A stretch of DNA of 64,000 nt from JAGDZR01 sp049115695 (GCA_049115695.1 JAGDZR010000006.1:1-64000); one strand, 5' to 3'. Positions 43,901 through 52,099 are shown, counted from the first letter of the stretch. The notes: a model not told the origin generated them from the sequence alone. Numbers and translations: made by a program.

Positions 43901-44628
43901 GTGAAAAAGGTGTCAATGGTGATCGGGAAATGGCCTATAGCCTGTGGATGGCAGGATTTGATGTGAAGGACGTTCACATGACTGATCTGGTAGCAGGTCG
44001 CGAAGACCTATCTGACATCAACATGATTGTATTTGTCGGTGGTTTCTCCAATTCTGATGTACTTGGTTCGGCCAAAGGGTGGGCTGGTTCGTTCTTGTTC
44101 AACCCAAGGGCCAAGGAGGTACTTGATAAATTTTATGCAAGAAAAGACACTTTGAGCTTAGGCGTTTGCAATGGTTGTCAGGTCATGATGGAACTTGAGA
44201 AGGTTTATCCTGAGAAAGATATTCATCCAAAAATGCATCATAATATTTCTGGAAAGTTTGAATCTTCTTTCGTGAACGTAGACATATTGCCTAATAAAAC
44301 GGTCATGTTTGAATCACTATCCAATACCAAATTGGGTATATGGTTGGCACATGGTGAAGGCAGATTTCAGTTTGATGGACCTGAATCTGATTACATCATT
44401 CCTGTAAAGTATGCGTATGAACAATTTCCTGGAAATCCGAATGGTAGTGATTTTGCAGCAGCAGCAGTTGCTTCAAAGGATGGACGTCATGTGGCGATCA
44501 TGCCACACCTGGAACGCACCATATTCCCATGGAACTGGGCTCACTATGGAGATAAGCTTAAGCATGAGGTCAGCCCATGGATCGAACCTTTCGTAAATGC
44601 ACGAAAATGGGTCCAGGATAAAGTCTAA
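40951..44628 (+). CDS. purL: Phosphoribosylformylglycinamidine synthase (PurL, large fused form)
   Basis: This 1225-residue enzyme converts FGAR, glutamine and ATP to FGAM in purine synthesis. It is the large single-chain form: a PurS-like N-terminal region, two AIRS-like halves (with the block INSEHCRHKIFNG and SLKAETHNFPTTVEPFNGAATG) and a glutamine amidotransferase domain with nucleophile cysteine in GVCNGCQ and histidine/glutamate in PHLERTIFPWNW. Large PurL is common in Gammaproteobacteria and Bacteroidetes. It is monocistronic, with its own promoter box. Confidence 0.96.
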   Translation: MIQFFKKSDNSYLAVGHEKSFSTQDLETLKWLFSGASPVEIQNIEGVFVGPRKEMITPWSTNAVEITQNCGVAGIIRIERFERKTTETPFDPMLHQQYDGLDQEVFTLEQLPEDIQYVADIAAYNETHGLALSEEEIEFLDQVSSEIGRPLSDSELFGFSQINSEHCRHKIFNGSFVIDGEEKEKSLFQWIKKTSKDNPNFIVSAYKDNVAFVQGPSVEQFAPQKQDASDYFETSDFESVISLKAETHNFPTTVEPFNGAATGSGGEIRDRLAGGQGSFPLAGTAVYMTSYPRLEGGKKWEEDIKARPWLYQTPKDILIKASNGASDFGNKYGQPLICGSLLTFEYEEDETTYGFDKVIMLAGGIGFAKLKEAKKQTVSPGEKIVVLGGDNYRIGMGGGAVSSVATGEFQNAIELNAVQRSNPEMQKRVANAIRAMAELPDNPIVSVHDHGAGGHLNCLSELVEDTGGKINVNDLPIGDPTLSDKEIMSNESQERMGLVIKAEHTDYLRKVSERERAPYYEVGESTGDNRLVFENNKGEKPFDLTLDHLFGASPKTILNDTPQSKTFREPTYDSNAIREYVERILQLEAVASKDWLTNKVDRSVTGKVATQQTVGAIQVPLNNVAVMALDFKSLKGAGTSIGHSPVSALINSGAGSRLSVAESLTNLVFAPLTHGLKGVSLSANWMWPAKNEGENARLYQAVEEISQFVCDLGINIPTGKDSLSMTQKYPDGKKVFSPGTVIVSTVGEVSDIRKTVLPALNNNINDSQLVYIDFSGCEFELGGSSFSQIQNALGNKTPDVDIKTILQAFNTVQKLIVEGKVYAGHDVSAGGLITTLLEMNFPNTTGGLNIDLSSFEEEDIIKLLFSEKPAIVLQVDGDGIDALQDSGIAFEVIGQPNSDRTLSIQSNQASVQLPIDEMRDIWTKTSHLLDKAQSTTQTANDRYKNYKHQPLAYQFPQSFTGSLSQYGIDLNRKNHPAPKAAIIREKGVNGDREMAYSLWMAGFDVKDVHMTDLVAGREDLSDINMIVFVGGFSNSDVLGSAKGWAGSFLFNPRAKEVLDKFYARKDTLSLGVCNGCQVMMELEKVYPEKDIHPKMHHNISGKFESSFVNVDILPNKTVMFESLSNTKLGIWLAHGEGRFQFDGPESDYIIPVKYAYEQFPGNPNGSDFAAAAVASKDGRHVAIMPHLERTIFPWNWAHYGDKLKHEVSPWIEPFVNARKWVQDKV

Positions 44629-44684
44629 TTTTCTTTTTCTGTTCAAATTGATGTTAGCTTCTTTTTAAATTTGATAAATACTTC

Positions 44685-44692
44685 TATTTTTG
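44685..44692 (+). promoter_or_regulatory. Candidate tRNA-Gln/prs -7 box (TATTTTTG)
   Basis: An exact TAnnTTTG match. The near-palindrome at 44701-44722 lies just past the expected start site. The promoter could serve tRNA-Gln and the prs-rplY-pth genes. Confidence 0.5.
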
Positions 44693-44700
44693 CCGTCCAA

Positions 44701-44722
44701 TTGAGCAATCATGATTACTCAA
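44701..44722. promoter_or_regulatory. Near-perfect palindrome just downstream of the -7 box
   Basis: The 22 bases read TTGAG-C-AATCATGATT-A-CTCAA: 20 of 22 are symmetric. At roughly +3 to +25 of the inferred transcript it could be an operator or a 5' hairpin. Confidence 0.45.
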
Positions 44723-44769
44723 GGATATCAAATGTGGTGATATAACACTTGAAACTGTATCATTTTTAT

Positions 44770-44842
44770 TGGCCTATGGTGTAACTGGCAACACGTCTGA
44801 TTTTGGTTCAGAAGAGTCTAGGTTCGAGCCCTAGTAGGCCAA
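44770..44842 (+). tRNA. tRNA-Gln (anticodon TTG)
   Basis: A full cloverleaf can be drawn. The acceptor TGGCCTA pairs with TAGGCCA, the anticodon arm TCTGA/TCAGA has the seven-base loop TTTTGGT (anticodon TTG), and the T-arm CTAGG/CCTAG has loop TTCGAGC. The 3' CCA is not encoded. It lies just before prs. Confidence 0.92.
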
Positions 44843-44853
44843 CAACTTTTATT

Positions 44854-44873
44854 AATCCCGGCACAACCGGGAT
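44854..44873 (+). terminator. Hairpin between tRNA-Gln and prs
   Basis: AATCCCGG and CCGGGATT form a strong 8-bp stem around CACA. The following T-tract is only TTAATATT, so this may be a weak terminator or a processing site rather than a full stop. Confidence 0.5.
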
Positions 44874-44886
44874 TTAATATTTAATC

Positions 44887-45819
44887 ATGTCATCAGTCAA
44901 AATTTTTGCAGGTAAAGGCACTCAATCTCTCGCGGAGAAGATTGCAGATAGCTATTCCATTCCTCTTGGGGATTACACATCGCAAAAATTCAGTGATGGC
45001 GAATTGCACGTTAGTTTTAATGAATCAATAAGAGGAAGCGATGTTTTCCTGATTCAGTCCACCACACCTCCATCTGATAACATCCTGGAACTATTGCTTA
45101 TGATCGATGCTGCTCGCAGAGCAAGTGCGAAATATGTGACGGTTGTAGTTCCTTATTATGGTTATGCCAGACAGGACAGAAAGGACAAACCACGTGTTGC
45201 CATTGCGGCGAAGATGATAGCGAACCTATTCACGGCAACCGGTGCAGATCGGTTAATGACAATGGATTTGCATGCGGGACAAATTCAGGGATTTCTGGAT
45301 TTACCAGTGGATCACCTAAATGCCACAGCGATATTTATCCCCTATCTGAAATCATTGCAATTGGAAAATCTGATTTTCGCTGCACCAGACGTTGGCGGTA
45401 GTGCTAGAGCTCGCTCTTACGCTAAATTCTTTAATGCTGAAATGGTGATTTGCGACAAGCACAGAAAGCGAGCCAATGAAGTGGCCAGCATGCAGGTGAT
45501 TGGAAATGTCGAAGGGAAAGATGTTGTGTTGGTAGATGACATGATCGATACGGCAGGAACGATCTGCAAAGCAGCTGGTATCATCAAAGACAAAGGGGCC
45601 AAATCAGTGAGAGCTGTATGTACACATGGTGTTCTTTCTGGCAAAGCTTATGAAAAAATTGAGGCTTCCGCTTTAGAGGAAGTCGTTATTACAGATACCA
45701 TTCCTAAAAAGCAGATAGGCGAAAAGATTCGTGTTTTATCTGTGGCTGAACTGTTTGCAAAAGCGATTCAAAGAACACACAGCCATGAATCCATCAGTGA
45801 ACTATTCATTGAGGGATAA
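44887..45819 (+). CDS. prs: Ribose-phosphate pyrophosphokinase
   Basis: The 310-residue enzyme makes PRPP from ribose-5-phosphate and ATP for nucleotide, histidine and tryptophan synthesis. The PRPP-binding loop is VVLVDDMIDTAGT. The flexible region RQDRKDKPR and the N-terminal FSDGELHVSFNESIRG are typical. The gene order tRNA-Gln, prs, rplY, pth is a widespread bacterial arrangement, which supports the assignments of all these genes. Confidence 0.96.
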   Translation: MSSVKIFAGKGTQSLAEKIADSYSIPLGDYTSQKFSDGELHVSFNESIRGSDVFLIQSTTPPSDNILELLLMIDAARRASAKYVTVVVPYYGYARQDRKDKPRVAIAAKMIANLFTATGADRLMTMDLHAGQIQGFLDLPVDHLNATAIFIPYLKSLQLENLIFAAPDVGGSARARSYAKFFNAEMVICDKHRKRANEVASMQVIGNVEGKDVVLVDDMIDTAGTICKAAGIIKDKGAKSVRAVCTHGVLSGKAYEKIEASALEEVVITDTIPKKQIGEKIRVLSVAELFAKAIQRTHSHESISELFIEG

Positions 45820-45853
45820 TCAATTTAAGCAATATTATAACTACATATAAATT

Positions 45854-46468
45854 ATGAAAACTGTTGAGATTATAGGGTATAAAAGAGCAAATCTCGGCAA
45901 AGCTGAATCCAAGAAATTGAGAGGTGAAGGTTTTGTTCCCTGTGTACTTTATGGTGGAAATGAGCAAGTTCACTTCTATGCGCCAATGATTCTTTTCAAA
46001 GATCTCGTTTATACTGGAGAAGCTCGATTCGTTGAGTTGAACATCGAAGGAGATCAGCGAAAAGCAATCATGCAGGATCTTCAGTTCCACCCTGTTAGCG
46101 AAACCATTCTTCACGTGGACTTCCTGGAGTTGTCCGATGACAAGACAGTGACCATGAAAATCCCTGTGAAACTGCAAGGAAATGCACCAGGTGTACAGCA
46201 AGGAGGTAGATTAATTATGAAAATGCCTCACCTAAATGTGAAAGCTACTCCTGGCAACATGCCGGAATTCATCAATGTTGATATCTCGGGATTAAAGCTT
46301 GGTAAAACCATCAAAGTAGGTGCCATTGAGCCTCAATCATACGAAATTCTAACCAGCCCACTTGTATCTATTGCTTCTGTTGAAGTGCCACGAGCAATGA
46401 AAGGGAAAGATGGAGATGAAGGAGAAGGTGAAGGAGAAGGTGAAGCTGAAGAAAGCGGAGAAGAGTAA
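45854..46468 (+). CDS. rplY: 50S ribosomal protein L25/Ctc
   Basis: This 204-residue protein is the long, two-domain (Ctc) type of L25, which binds 5S rRNA. The N-terminal domain has KTVEIIGYKRANLGKAESKK and GFVPCVLYGG. The C-terminal domain has FLELSDDKTVTMKIPVKL. The tail from about 180 is a low-complexity acidic stretch of Gly/Glu repeats (GDEGEGEGEGEAEESGEE) encoded by a GAAGGA-like repeat, common in Bacteroidetes homologues and prone to length change. It lies 34 bases after prs. Confidence 0.93.
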   Translation: MKTVEIIGYKRANLGKAESKKLRGEGFVPCVLYGGNEQVHFYAPMILFKDLVYTGEARFVELNIEGDQRKAIMQDLQFHPVSETILHVDFLELSDDKTVTMKIPVKLQGNAPGVQQGGRLIMKMPHLNVKATPGNMPEFINVDISGLKLGKTIKVGAIEPQSYEILTSPLVSIASVEVPRAMKGKDGDEGEGEGEGEAEESGEE

Positions 46469-46490
46469 GAATAAAATAACATCAATTGAA

Positions 46491-46521
46491 AATCCTGCCC
46501 ATATTTGGGTGGGATTTTTTT
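46491..46521 (+). terminator. Intrinsic terminator after rplY
   Basis: AATCCTGCCCA pairs with TGGGTGGGATT (two wobble pairs) and is followed by a run of seven T. It excludes the earlier in-frame ATG at 46505 as the pth start. Confidence 0.85.
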
Positions 46522-46534
46522 GTTTGCACGCAAT

Positions 46535-47095
46535 ATGAAGTATTTGATAGCTGGCTTGGGCAACATAGGCCCAGAATATGAACTTACGAGACACAACATT
46601 GGATTTCTGGTACTGGATCGACTCGCTGACAAATTTGATTCAAAATTCGAGCAGGACAGACATGCATTTATTACGCTGATCAAGCACAAAGGGCGATCAA
46701 TTTATCTGATCAAACCAACCACTTATATGAATCTCAGTGGCAAAGCCGTCAATTATTGGTTAACCGAATTGAAAATCCCCAAGGAACATTTACTCGTCAT
46801 TACAGATGATATTTCTATTCCTTATGGTAAAATCAGAATTAGAAAAAAAGGCTCTGCCGGTGGACACAATGGATTAGGAAATATTGAGCAACTGACCGGT
46901 GGCGCAAATTATACCCGATTGAGATTTGGTGTGGGAGATGACTTTTCAAAAGGAAAGCAAGTGGACTATGTTTTGGCTCCTTTCAAATCAGCAGAAATGG
47001 ATGATTTGGTTTTAAACATGGACCGGGCAGTTGATGCGACTTTGGCGTTTTGCACCATAGGTGTTGACAGGGCAATGAATCAATATAATGGATGA
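46535..47095 (+). CDS. pth: Peptidyl-tRNA hydrolase
   Basis: The enzyme releases tRNA from prematurely dropped peptidyl-tRNA. The N-terminal MKYLIAGLGNIGPEYELTRHNIGF holds the catalytic histidine in TRHN, and YMNLSGKAV, DDISIPYGKIRIRKKGSAGGHNG and GANYTRLRFGVG follow. Start 46535 gives the usual N-terminus; a frame-open ATG at 46505 falls in the rplY terminator. The 3' end overlaps the GNAT gene by eight bases. Confidence 0.95.
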   Translation: MKYLIAGLGNIGPEYELTRHNIGFLVLDRLADKFDSKFEQDRHAFITLIKHKGRSIYLIKPTTYMNLSGKAVNYWLTELKIPKEHLLVITDDISIPYGKIRIRKKGSAGGHNGLGNIEQLTGGANYTRLRFGVGDDFSKGKQVDYVLAPFKSAEMDDLVLNMDRAVDATLAFCTIGVDRAMNQYNG

Positions 47096-47648
47096 CTACC
47101 TCTTTCATACGGATCGAATGGGTTTCAGAAACTGGCAAGACCGAGACTTGAAGCCATTTATTGAAATGAATCTTGATCAGCATGTGATGGAGTTCTTTCC
47201 CTCGCTGATGTCTGAAAGCGCATCCAGGGAAGCTGTCGCTAACCAAAAGAAATTAATTACTCAAGAAGGCTATGGATTTTATGCAGTTGACAAATTAGAA
47301 ACTCAGGAATTCGTTGGCTTCATTGGATTTAAGAAAGTAAACTTCGAAGCATTCTTTACCCCTGCCTATGAAATAGGCTGGAGGTTAGCTACTCGGTTCT
47401 GGGGTAATGGCTATGCGACGGAAGGGGCGCTTAAGTGTCTGGATATAGCGAAAAGCAAATTTGGATTGCTTGAAATGCACTCATTTACAACTTGGAATAA
47501 TGTAAGATCTCAGCGTGTAATGGAGAAAATAGGCATGGAAAAAATTGGAGCCTTTGAGCATCCATCTTTGGCAGCTGACTCCACTCTTAGAAATCACGTG
47601 CTTTATCTGAAAATACTTGACCAAGCTCCTGACAGCACGCATTCATGA
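47088..47648 (+). CDS. GNAT family N-acetyltransferase, RimJ-like
   Basis: The 186-residue protein resembles RimJ/RimL-type acetyltransferases: TDRMGFRNWQDRDLKPF near the start, then IGWRLATRFWGNGYATEGALKCLD with the acetyl-CoA-binding loop, and WNNVRSQRVMEKIGMEKIG. It transfers an acetyl group from acetyl-CoA, and the substrate is unknown. It overlaps pth at the start and the flavoprotein gene at the end by four bases, giving an apparent operon. Confidence 0.85.
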   Translation: MDDYLFHTDRMGFRNWQDRDLKPFIEMNLDQHVMEFFPSLMSESASREAVANQKKLITQEGYGFYAVDKLETQEFVGFIGFKKVNFEAFFTPAYEIGWRLATRFWGNGYATEGALKCLDIAKSKFGLLEMHSFTTWNNVRSQRVMEKIGMEKIGAFEHPSLAADSTLRNHVLYLKILDQAPDSTHS

Positions 47649-48871
47649 ATAAAAACAACCTTAGCATTGCGGTCATTGGCGGAGGGGCGGCAGGCTTTTT
47701 TACTGCCATCAACATCAAGGAGAAAAACTCCTCATACTCGGTAGATATTTTCGAAAAAGGCAGTAAGCTGCTACAAAAAGTAAAAGTCTCTGGTGGTGGA
47801 AGGTGTAACGTCACTAATGACCGCTCAGAGGCTTCAGAATTGGTGAAGTTTTACCCCAGAGGTGAAAAGAAGCTCTACAAGTCTTTTCAACAATTTGGCA
47901 CAAAAGAAATGCGCCAATGGCTCAGCGAGCATAACGTACCTACCGTTGCTGAGCACGACCAAAGGGTGTTCCCAAAATCCAATTCATCTCAATCCATAAT
48001 TGATTGCTTCATTGATCAAACCAAAAAGCTCTCCATTGGCATTGTTCCGAATGCGCCATTGATCGAACTCGATAAAAGGAATGAGAAATGGGAGCTGAAG
48101 TTTAAAGGAGATGAATTAAAGACCTATGACCGAGTCATTATCGCAACTGGGTCATCTGAAGCCACCTGGTCTATTTTTGATCCGCTAGGTATCAAGATGA
48201 CCCCACGAGCACCATCGTTGTTTACTTTTAACATCAAGGACGACCGCATTGCTGATTTGGCAGGAATGGTCTTCCCTCAGGCAATTGTTAGGATAACAAA
48301 AACGAAGCTTCAGGAATCTGGTCCGCTGCTGTTCACGCATTGGGGAATGAGCGGACCGGTGATTCTCAAACTGTCTTCATGGGGCGCACGAGAACTTGCA
48401 GAAAAAGCATATAGGTTCAATGTCATTATAAATTTCTCCGGAAAGTCTTTTGATGATTTTGGAAATGAGCTCAGAGCAATCAAAGGTCAAAACCCGACCA
48501 AAAAACTTAAGAATATTCGTATTGAAGACATCCCAAAAAGATATTGGGAACGACTCCTTAGGCTTCAGCAAATAGGAGACAAGCCTATTGGAGAGCTTTC
48601 GAAGAAGGAAATGAACAAACTCATTGAAGAGCTAACGCAAGCTGTCTTTGAAGTGAGCGGTAAGAGCACTTTCAAAGATGAATTCGTCACATGCGGCGGC
48701 ATAGATCTATCTGAAATTAATTTCCAGAGTATGGAGGCCAAGCGATTCCCCGGGCTTTACTTTGCAGGGGAGGTCATTGACATTGACGCCCTTACTGGTG
48801 GTTTTAACTTTCAGGCTTGCTGGACAGCTGGATGGTTGATCTCCGAACACTTAACAACAGAATTATCATGA
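47645..48871 (+). CDS. FAD-dependent oxidoreductase, HI0933/YhiN family
   Basis: The 408-residue protein has an N-terminal dinucleotide-binding motif (AVIGGGAAGFFTAIN), the block VSGGGRCNVTND unique to the HI0933 family, and a C-terminal FAD segment YFAGEVIDIDALTGGFNFQ. The family is widely conserved but its physiological reaction is not settled. Overlapping start and stop codons with its neighbours place it in the pth-GNAT unit. Confidence 0.88.
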   Translation: MNKNNLSIAVIGGGAAGFFTAINIKEKNSSYSVDIFEKGSKLLQKVKVSGGGRCNVTNDRSEASELVKFYPRGEKKLYKSFQQFGTKEMRQWLSEHNVPTVAEHDQRVFPKSNSSQSIIDCFIDQTKKLSIGIVPNAPLIELDKRNEKWELKFKGDELKTYDRVIIATGSSEATWSIFDPLGIKMTPRAPSLFTFNIKDDRIADLAGMVFPQAIVRITKTKLQESGPLLFTHWGMSGPVILKLSSWGARELAEKAYRFNVIINFSGKSFDDFGNELRAIKGQNPTKKLKNIRIEDIPKRYWERLLRLQQIGDKPIGELSKKEMNKLIEELTQAVFEVSGKSTFKDEFVTCGGIDLSEINFQSMEAKRFPGLYFAGEVIDIDALTGGFNFQACWTAGWLISEHLTTELS

Positions 48872-49161
48872 CAGATCATATCATTACACTTGGGATACAA
48901 ATTGTGCCAAAAAGCAAATCGCATGACACCTACTCTCTGGTTGACAGGGCTATTGAGGTCATTCAGCAGTCTGGCATTAAACACATCATCACACCTTTCG
49001 AAACGGTAATGGAAGGCCCTTATGATCAATTGATCATGATTTCGGAAATAGCTCAGAAGGCCGTTCTCGAAGCTGGCGCAGACGAATGCTTGGTCTATCA
49101 TCGCATCCACTATCGCAAAAACGCTGACGTCACTTTCGAAGAGAAAAGACTCGATAGATAA
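48868..49161 (+). CDS. MTH1187/YkoF family thiamine-binding-like protein
   Basis: The 97-residue protein belongs to the UPF0045/MTH1187 family, a ferredoxin-like fold implicated in thiamine or hydroxymethylpyrimidine binding in YkoF relatives: LGIQIVPKSKSHDTYSLVDRA, IITPFETVMEGPYDQLI and SEIAQKAVLEAGADECLVYHRIHYRK. Start 48868 overlaps the flavoprotein stop by ATGA; an earlier frame-open ATG at 48817 would lie inside that gene. Confidence 0.78.
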   Translation: MTDHIITLGIQIVPKSKSHDTYSLVDRAIEVIQQSGIKHIITPFETVMEGPYDQLIMISEIAQKAVLEAGADECLVYHRIHYRKNADVTFEEKRLDR

Positions 49162-49165
49162 TGCC

Positions 49166-50164
49166 TTATTTCTCGTTGAAAACCTGCTCCATTGAGTGAA
49201 TACCATATTGATCTATGGCATTTGCAAGATTTTCTTTGCTGACCTGAACACTTTCCAGTAAAATGGATGGCACCCCTATGAGGCCGTTATTTTCTCGTGC
49301 ATTGATCATCTGAACAATGGATTTGTAATCGTCTTTTGCAATCCTTGATGCCAATAGCGCAGCGGTGCTGGCAAGGTTTACAACTGGGAGATAGACCGAC
49401 ATATCTTGAATGTCCTTTGCCATTCCTTGACAAGCAGTTAACTCCGCATCTAACCCAATAACAACTGTGTTACTTTGATTCGTAATATTCATGGCCCTAA
49501 TCGCTCCTTCAGCAATCACATCATTTCCAGCAATAATCACATCGACATCACCCTGGTATTCAGCCATAAAAGCGTTCATCTCCATATATGCCTCAAAATC
49601 TGTCCATTCCTGAAGGTGTTTATTCATCACCAAATCAATCTGACTACTTAAGAGCGCCGACTGCAATACAGACATTTGTCCCTCAGCTACGAGTTTACTG
49701 TTATTGTCCTTTAGTGGACCACTCAGCACCACATACTTACCTTTGGGAACTTTTGATAAGGCATATTCTGCCTGTTTTACCCCAATATCCCTAACGTCAA
49801 AGGACAAATAATAACTTATAGGTGCATTGGTCATCATGCGACTATATGCGACAACAGGCACTGATTTGCTTTTTGCGTACTCAGCAATTTCCTTACTGCT
49901 GGCAGCATTTGCGGGCACAACGATCAGCACGTCAACACCAAGATCTATGAGTTCTTTGGACTGATTGACCTGAAGTTGTTCATTACTTTGACAAAGTCGA
50001 ACAATGAGTTCACCCCCCTGATTCTCAACCCCTCTTTTGAGTATTTTGTGCTCTACTTGCCAGCGTTGGGCAATACTGTCATCCATGCTAAACCCAACTT
50101 TAAAATCTTGAGCAAAACATAGGAAGGCAAACAGAAAAAGTGCTGAAAATAGAAAATGCTTCAT
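49166..50164 (-). CDS. Orphan sugar-binding-type periplasmic protein (XylF/RbsB-like)
   Basis: The 332-residue protein has a signal peptide ending CFAQ and a type-I periplasmic binding fold like the D-xylose/ribose-binding group: VDVLIVVPANAASSKEIAEYAKSKSVPVVAYSRM, YVVLSGPLKDNNSKL, VIIAGNDVIAEGAIRAM and VVIGLDAELTA. ABC permease and ATPase genes are absent on both sides, so it may serve as a sensor, an orphan subunit or partner of a transporter encoded elsewhere. A palindrome upstream of its start suggests regulated expression. Confidence 0.82.
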   Translation of the reverse strand: MKHFLFSALFLFAFLCFAQDFKVGFSMDDSIAQRWQVEHKILKRGVENQGGELIVRLCQSNEQLQVNQSKELIDLGVDVLIVVPANAASSKEIAEYAKSKSVPVVAYSRMMTNAPISYYLSFDVRDIGVKQAEYALSKVPKGKYVVLSGPLKDNNSKLVAEGQMSVLQSALLSSQIDLVMNKHLQEWTDFEAYMEMNAFMAEYQGDVDVIIAGNDVIAEGAIRAMNITNQSNTVVIGLDAELTACQGMAKDIQDMSVYLPVVNLASTAALLASRIAKDDYKSIVQMINARENNGLIGVPSILLESVQVSKENLANAIDQYGIHSMEQVFNEK

Positions 50165-50184
50165 GGTCGGACTCTTTAGTGAAC

Positions 50185-50208
50185 ATATAAGTTACACATA
50201 ACTTATAT
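50185..50208. promoter_or_regulatory. Perfect palindrome upstream of the periplasmic binding protein gene
   Basis: Perfect 10-base inverted arms ATATAAGTTA and TAACTTATAT are separated by CACA. It begins 20 bases upstream of the gene start. A TTTTG about 20 bases further upstream on the minus strand and TAACTTAT overlapping the palindrome resemble -33 and -7 elements, so a repressor bound here would block the promoter. Confidence 0.6.
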
Positions 50209-50232
50209 AACTTGCAAAAGTCTCCCCGCTTG

Positions 50233-51498
50233 CTAGCTCATCGATTCTAAAAATGTTTTGATTTCCTGATGAATCATTCTCAATTCACTTTTCCTTATTA
50301 CAAATGGAGGAAGTATATAGATGACATTACCCAATGGCCTGAGTAGAATGTTTCTTGATAAAAAATATTTGTAGATTTCATCTCTGATATTGCTGTGATA
50401 GCCCGATGAATCGGCCTCAAGTTCAACAGCCAGAATTGTCCCTCTTACACGCGCTTCCTTTACCACCGCCAGAGACTCAATCTCACTTACAAATTTTACG
50501 TGAGCCGTGTTAATCGCCTCAATTTTATCCTTAACCTTTTTCTTGGTGAGCTGCTTCAATGTCGCATTGGCTGCAGCACATGAGATTGGATTGGCCGTGT
50601 AAGAATGACCATGATAAAAGGTCTTAAGTTTGTCATCATTATCAAACGCCGACTCTATTCTTTTATTCGCAACTGTCAAGCCCAAAGGAAGAAATCCTCC
50701 TGTAATGCCCTTTGACAGGCAGAATATATCAGGTTTTTGTGTTAGATAATTTGAAGCGAACATTTCACCTGTCCTACCAAAACCAGTCATCACTTCATCT
50801 GCAATACACACTACCTCTCGACTTCTGGCAATACCAATCAGTTCATCCAGCACTTCAGGCTGGTACATCCTCATACCCGCGGCACCCTGCACAAGCGGCT
50901 CATAAATAAACGCCGCAGTTGCATCATCTACTATTTCCCTCATTTTTTGGATAGCCTCCTGACCATCTCCTGCCGGAAACGGAATGAATTGTACATCAAA
51001 AAGGTGTTCAGCAAAAGGTTCGTTAAAGACATTTCGGTCGGCAGCTGACATAGCCCCGAAGGTATCACCGTGATAGGCTCCTTCAATGGCAATTACTTTT
51101 GTTCGCTTTCGGCTCATATTGTGCCAATACTGAATAGCCAGCTTCAATGCTACTTCAACAGAGGTACTGCCATCATCAGAAAAGAATACACGTGATTGTT
51201 CATCTGGCAATAAATCAAGTAGCTGTTGCGTAAGCTTGATGGCCGGTTTATGTGTGAATCCAGCGAAAATCACATGCTCCATTTTGATGGCCTGCTTTGC
51301 AATGGCCTGAGCTATTTTGGGATTTGCATGCCCCAGATTATTGACCCACCACGATGACACTGCATCTAATATTTTATCACCGTCCTCTCTATAAAGCCAA
51401 ACACCTTGTGCTCTTTCAATCAATATCGGATCCTCTGCCAATAGGGAAGTAAACGGATGCCATACATTTTGTCTATCAATTTCAAGCCAATTCTTCAT
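50233..51498 (-). CDS. bioA: Adenosylmethionine-8-amino-7-oxononanoate aminotransferase
   Basis: The 421-residue class III PLP aminotransferase uses S-adenosylmethionine to convert KAPA to DAPA in biotin synthesis. The N-terminal VWHPFTSLLAEDP, substrate segment SSWWVNNLGHANP, SDDGSTSVEVALKL, and PLP lysine in FCLSKGITGGFLPLG are characteristic. It overlaps bioD by 17 bases and is the last gene of bioF-bioD-bioA. Confidence 0.95.
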   Translation of the reverse strand: MKNWLEIDRQNVWHPFTSLLAEDPILIERAQGVWLYREDGDKILDAVSSWWVNNLGHANPKIAQAIAKQAIKMEHVIFAGFTHKPAIKLTQQLLDLLPDEQSRVFFSDDGSTSVEVALKLAIQYWHNMSRKRTKVIAIEGAYHGDTFGAMSAADRNVFNEPFAEHLFDVQFIPFPAGDGQEAIQKMREIVDDATAAFIYEPLVQGAAGMRMYQPEVLDELIGIARSREVVCIADEVMTGFGRTGEMFASNYLTQKPDIFCLSKGITGGFLPLGLTVANKRIESAFDNDDKLKTFYHGHSYTANPISCAAANATLKQLTKKKVKDKIEAINTAHVKFVSEIESLAVVKEARVRGTILAVELEADSSGYHSNIRDEIYKYFLSRNILLRPLGNVIYILPPFVIRKSELRMIHQEIKTFLESMS

Positions 51499-52099
51499 GC
51501 CAATTTTTCTTTAATAATGCTGCGTATCTGATTACCATCTCGGTATCAACATTCTCTTCATGATTGATTCTTCCCAGACACTTCCAGCCTGATTTCTGTA
51601 AGATAATGCGCTCGCTTTCTTCATTCGAGGGACCATTGAAAACGATCCCCTTCACGCTCAATTTTCGGGACTTCAATGCTTCAATCGTGAGAAGAGTATG
51701 ATTAATACTTCCAAGGTAAAGGTTCGCTACTAATACTACTTGTGCCTCAAATCGCTCGACAAGGTCAATCACATAGTCCTGATCATTCAATGGCACCAAA
51801 GCACCACCTGCTCCCTCGATCACAAGGTCATTGCTGGTAACAGGTACTTCGAAACCACTTAATTTAATTTCGACTGACTCATCTTTTGCCGCCGCATGAG
51901 GAGATGCGGGCATTTGCAGTAAATAAGACTCTTGATGAAAGGTTATCCCAGTGCCAGTCAATGCGCTAACCGAGTCAGTATCTCTTGGATAACCACACTG
52001 AACGGGTTTCCAATAATCTGCATTCAACATTTGACACAACATAGCGCTAACGATTGTCTTTCCACTATCTGTACCTATCGCCGTTACAAAATATCTCAT
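51482..52099 (-). CDS. bioD: Dethiobiotin synthetase
   Basis: The 205-residue ATP-dependent carboxylase closes the ureido ring of dethiobiotin. Markers are the N-terminal P-loop (AIGTDSGKTIVSAML), the KPVQCGYPRDTDSV segment and the VIEGAGGALVPLNDQD motif. The P-loop is shorter by two residues than the GTDTxVGKT of E. coli BioD, which I recall as common in Bacteroidota. It overlaps bioA and is one base from bioF. Confidence 0.92.
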   Translation of the reverse strand: MRYFVTAIGTDSGKTIVSAMLCQMLNADYWKPVQCGYPRDTDSVSALTGTGITFHQESYLLQMPASPHAAAKDESVEIKLSGFEVPVTSNDLVIEGAGGALVPLNDQDYVIDLVERFEAQVVLVANLYLGSINHTLLTIEALKSRKLSVKGIVFNGPSNEESERIILQKSGWKCLGRINHEENVDTEMVIRYAALLKKNWHEELA

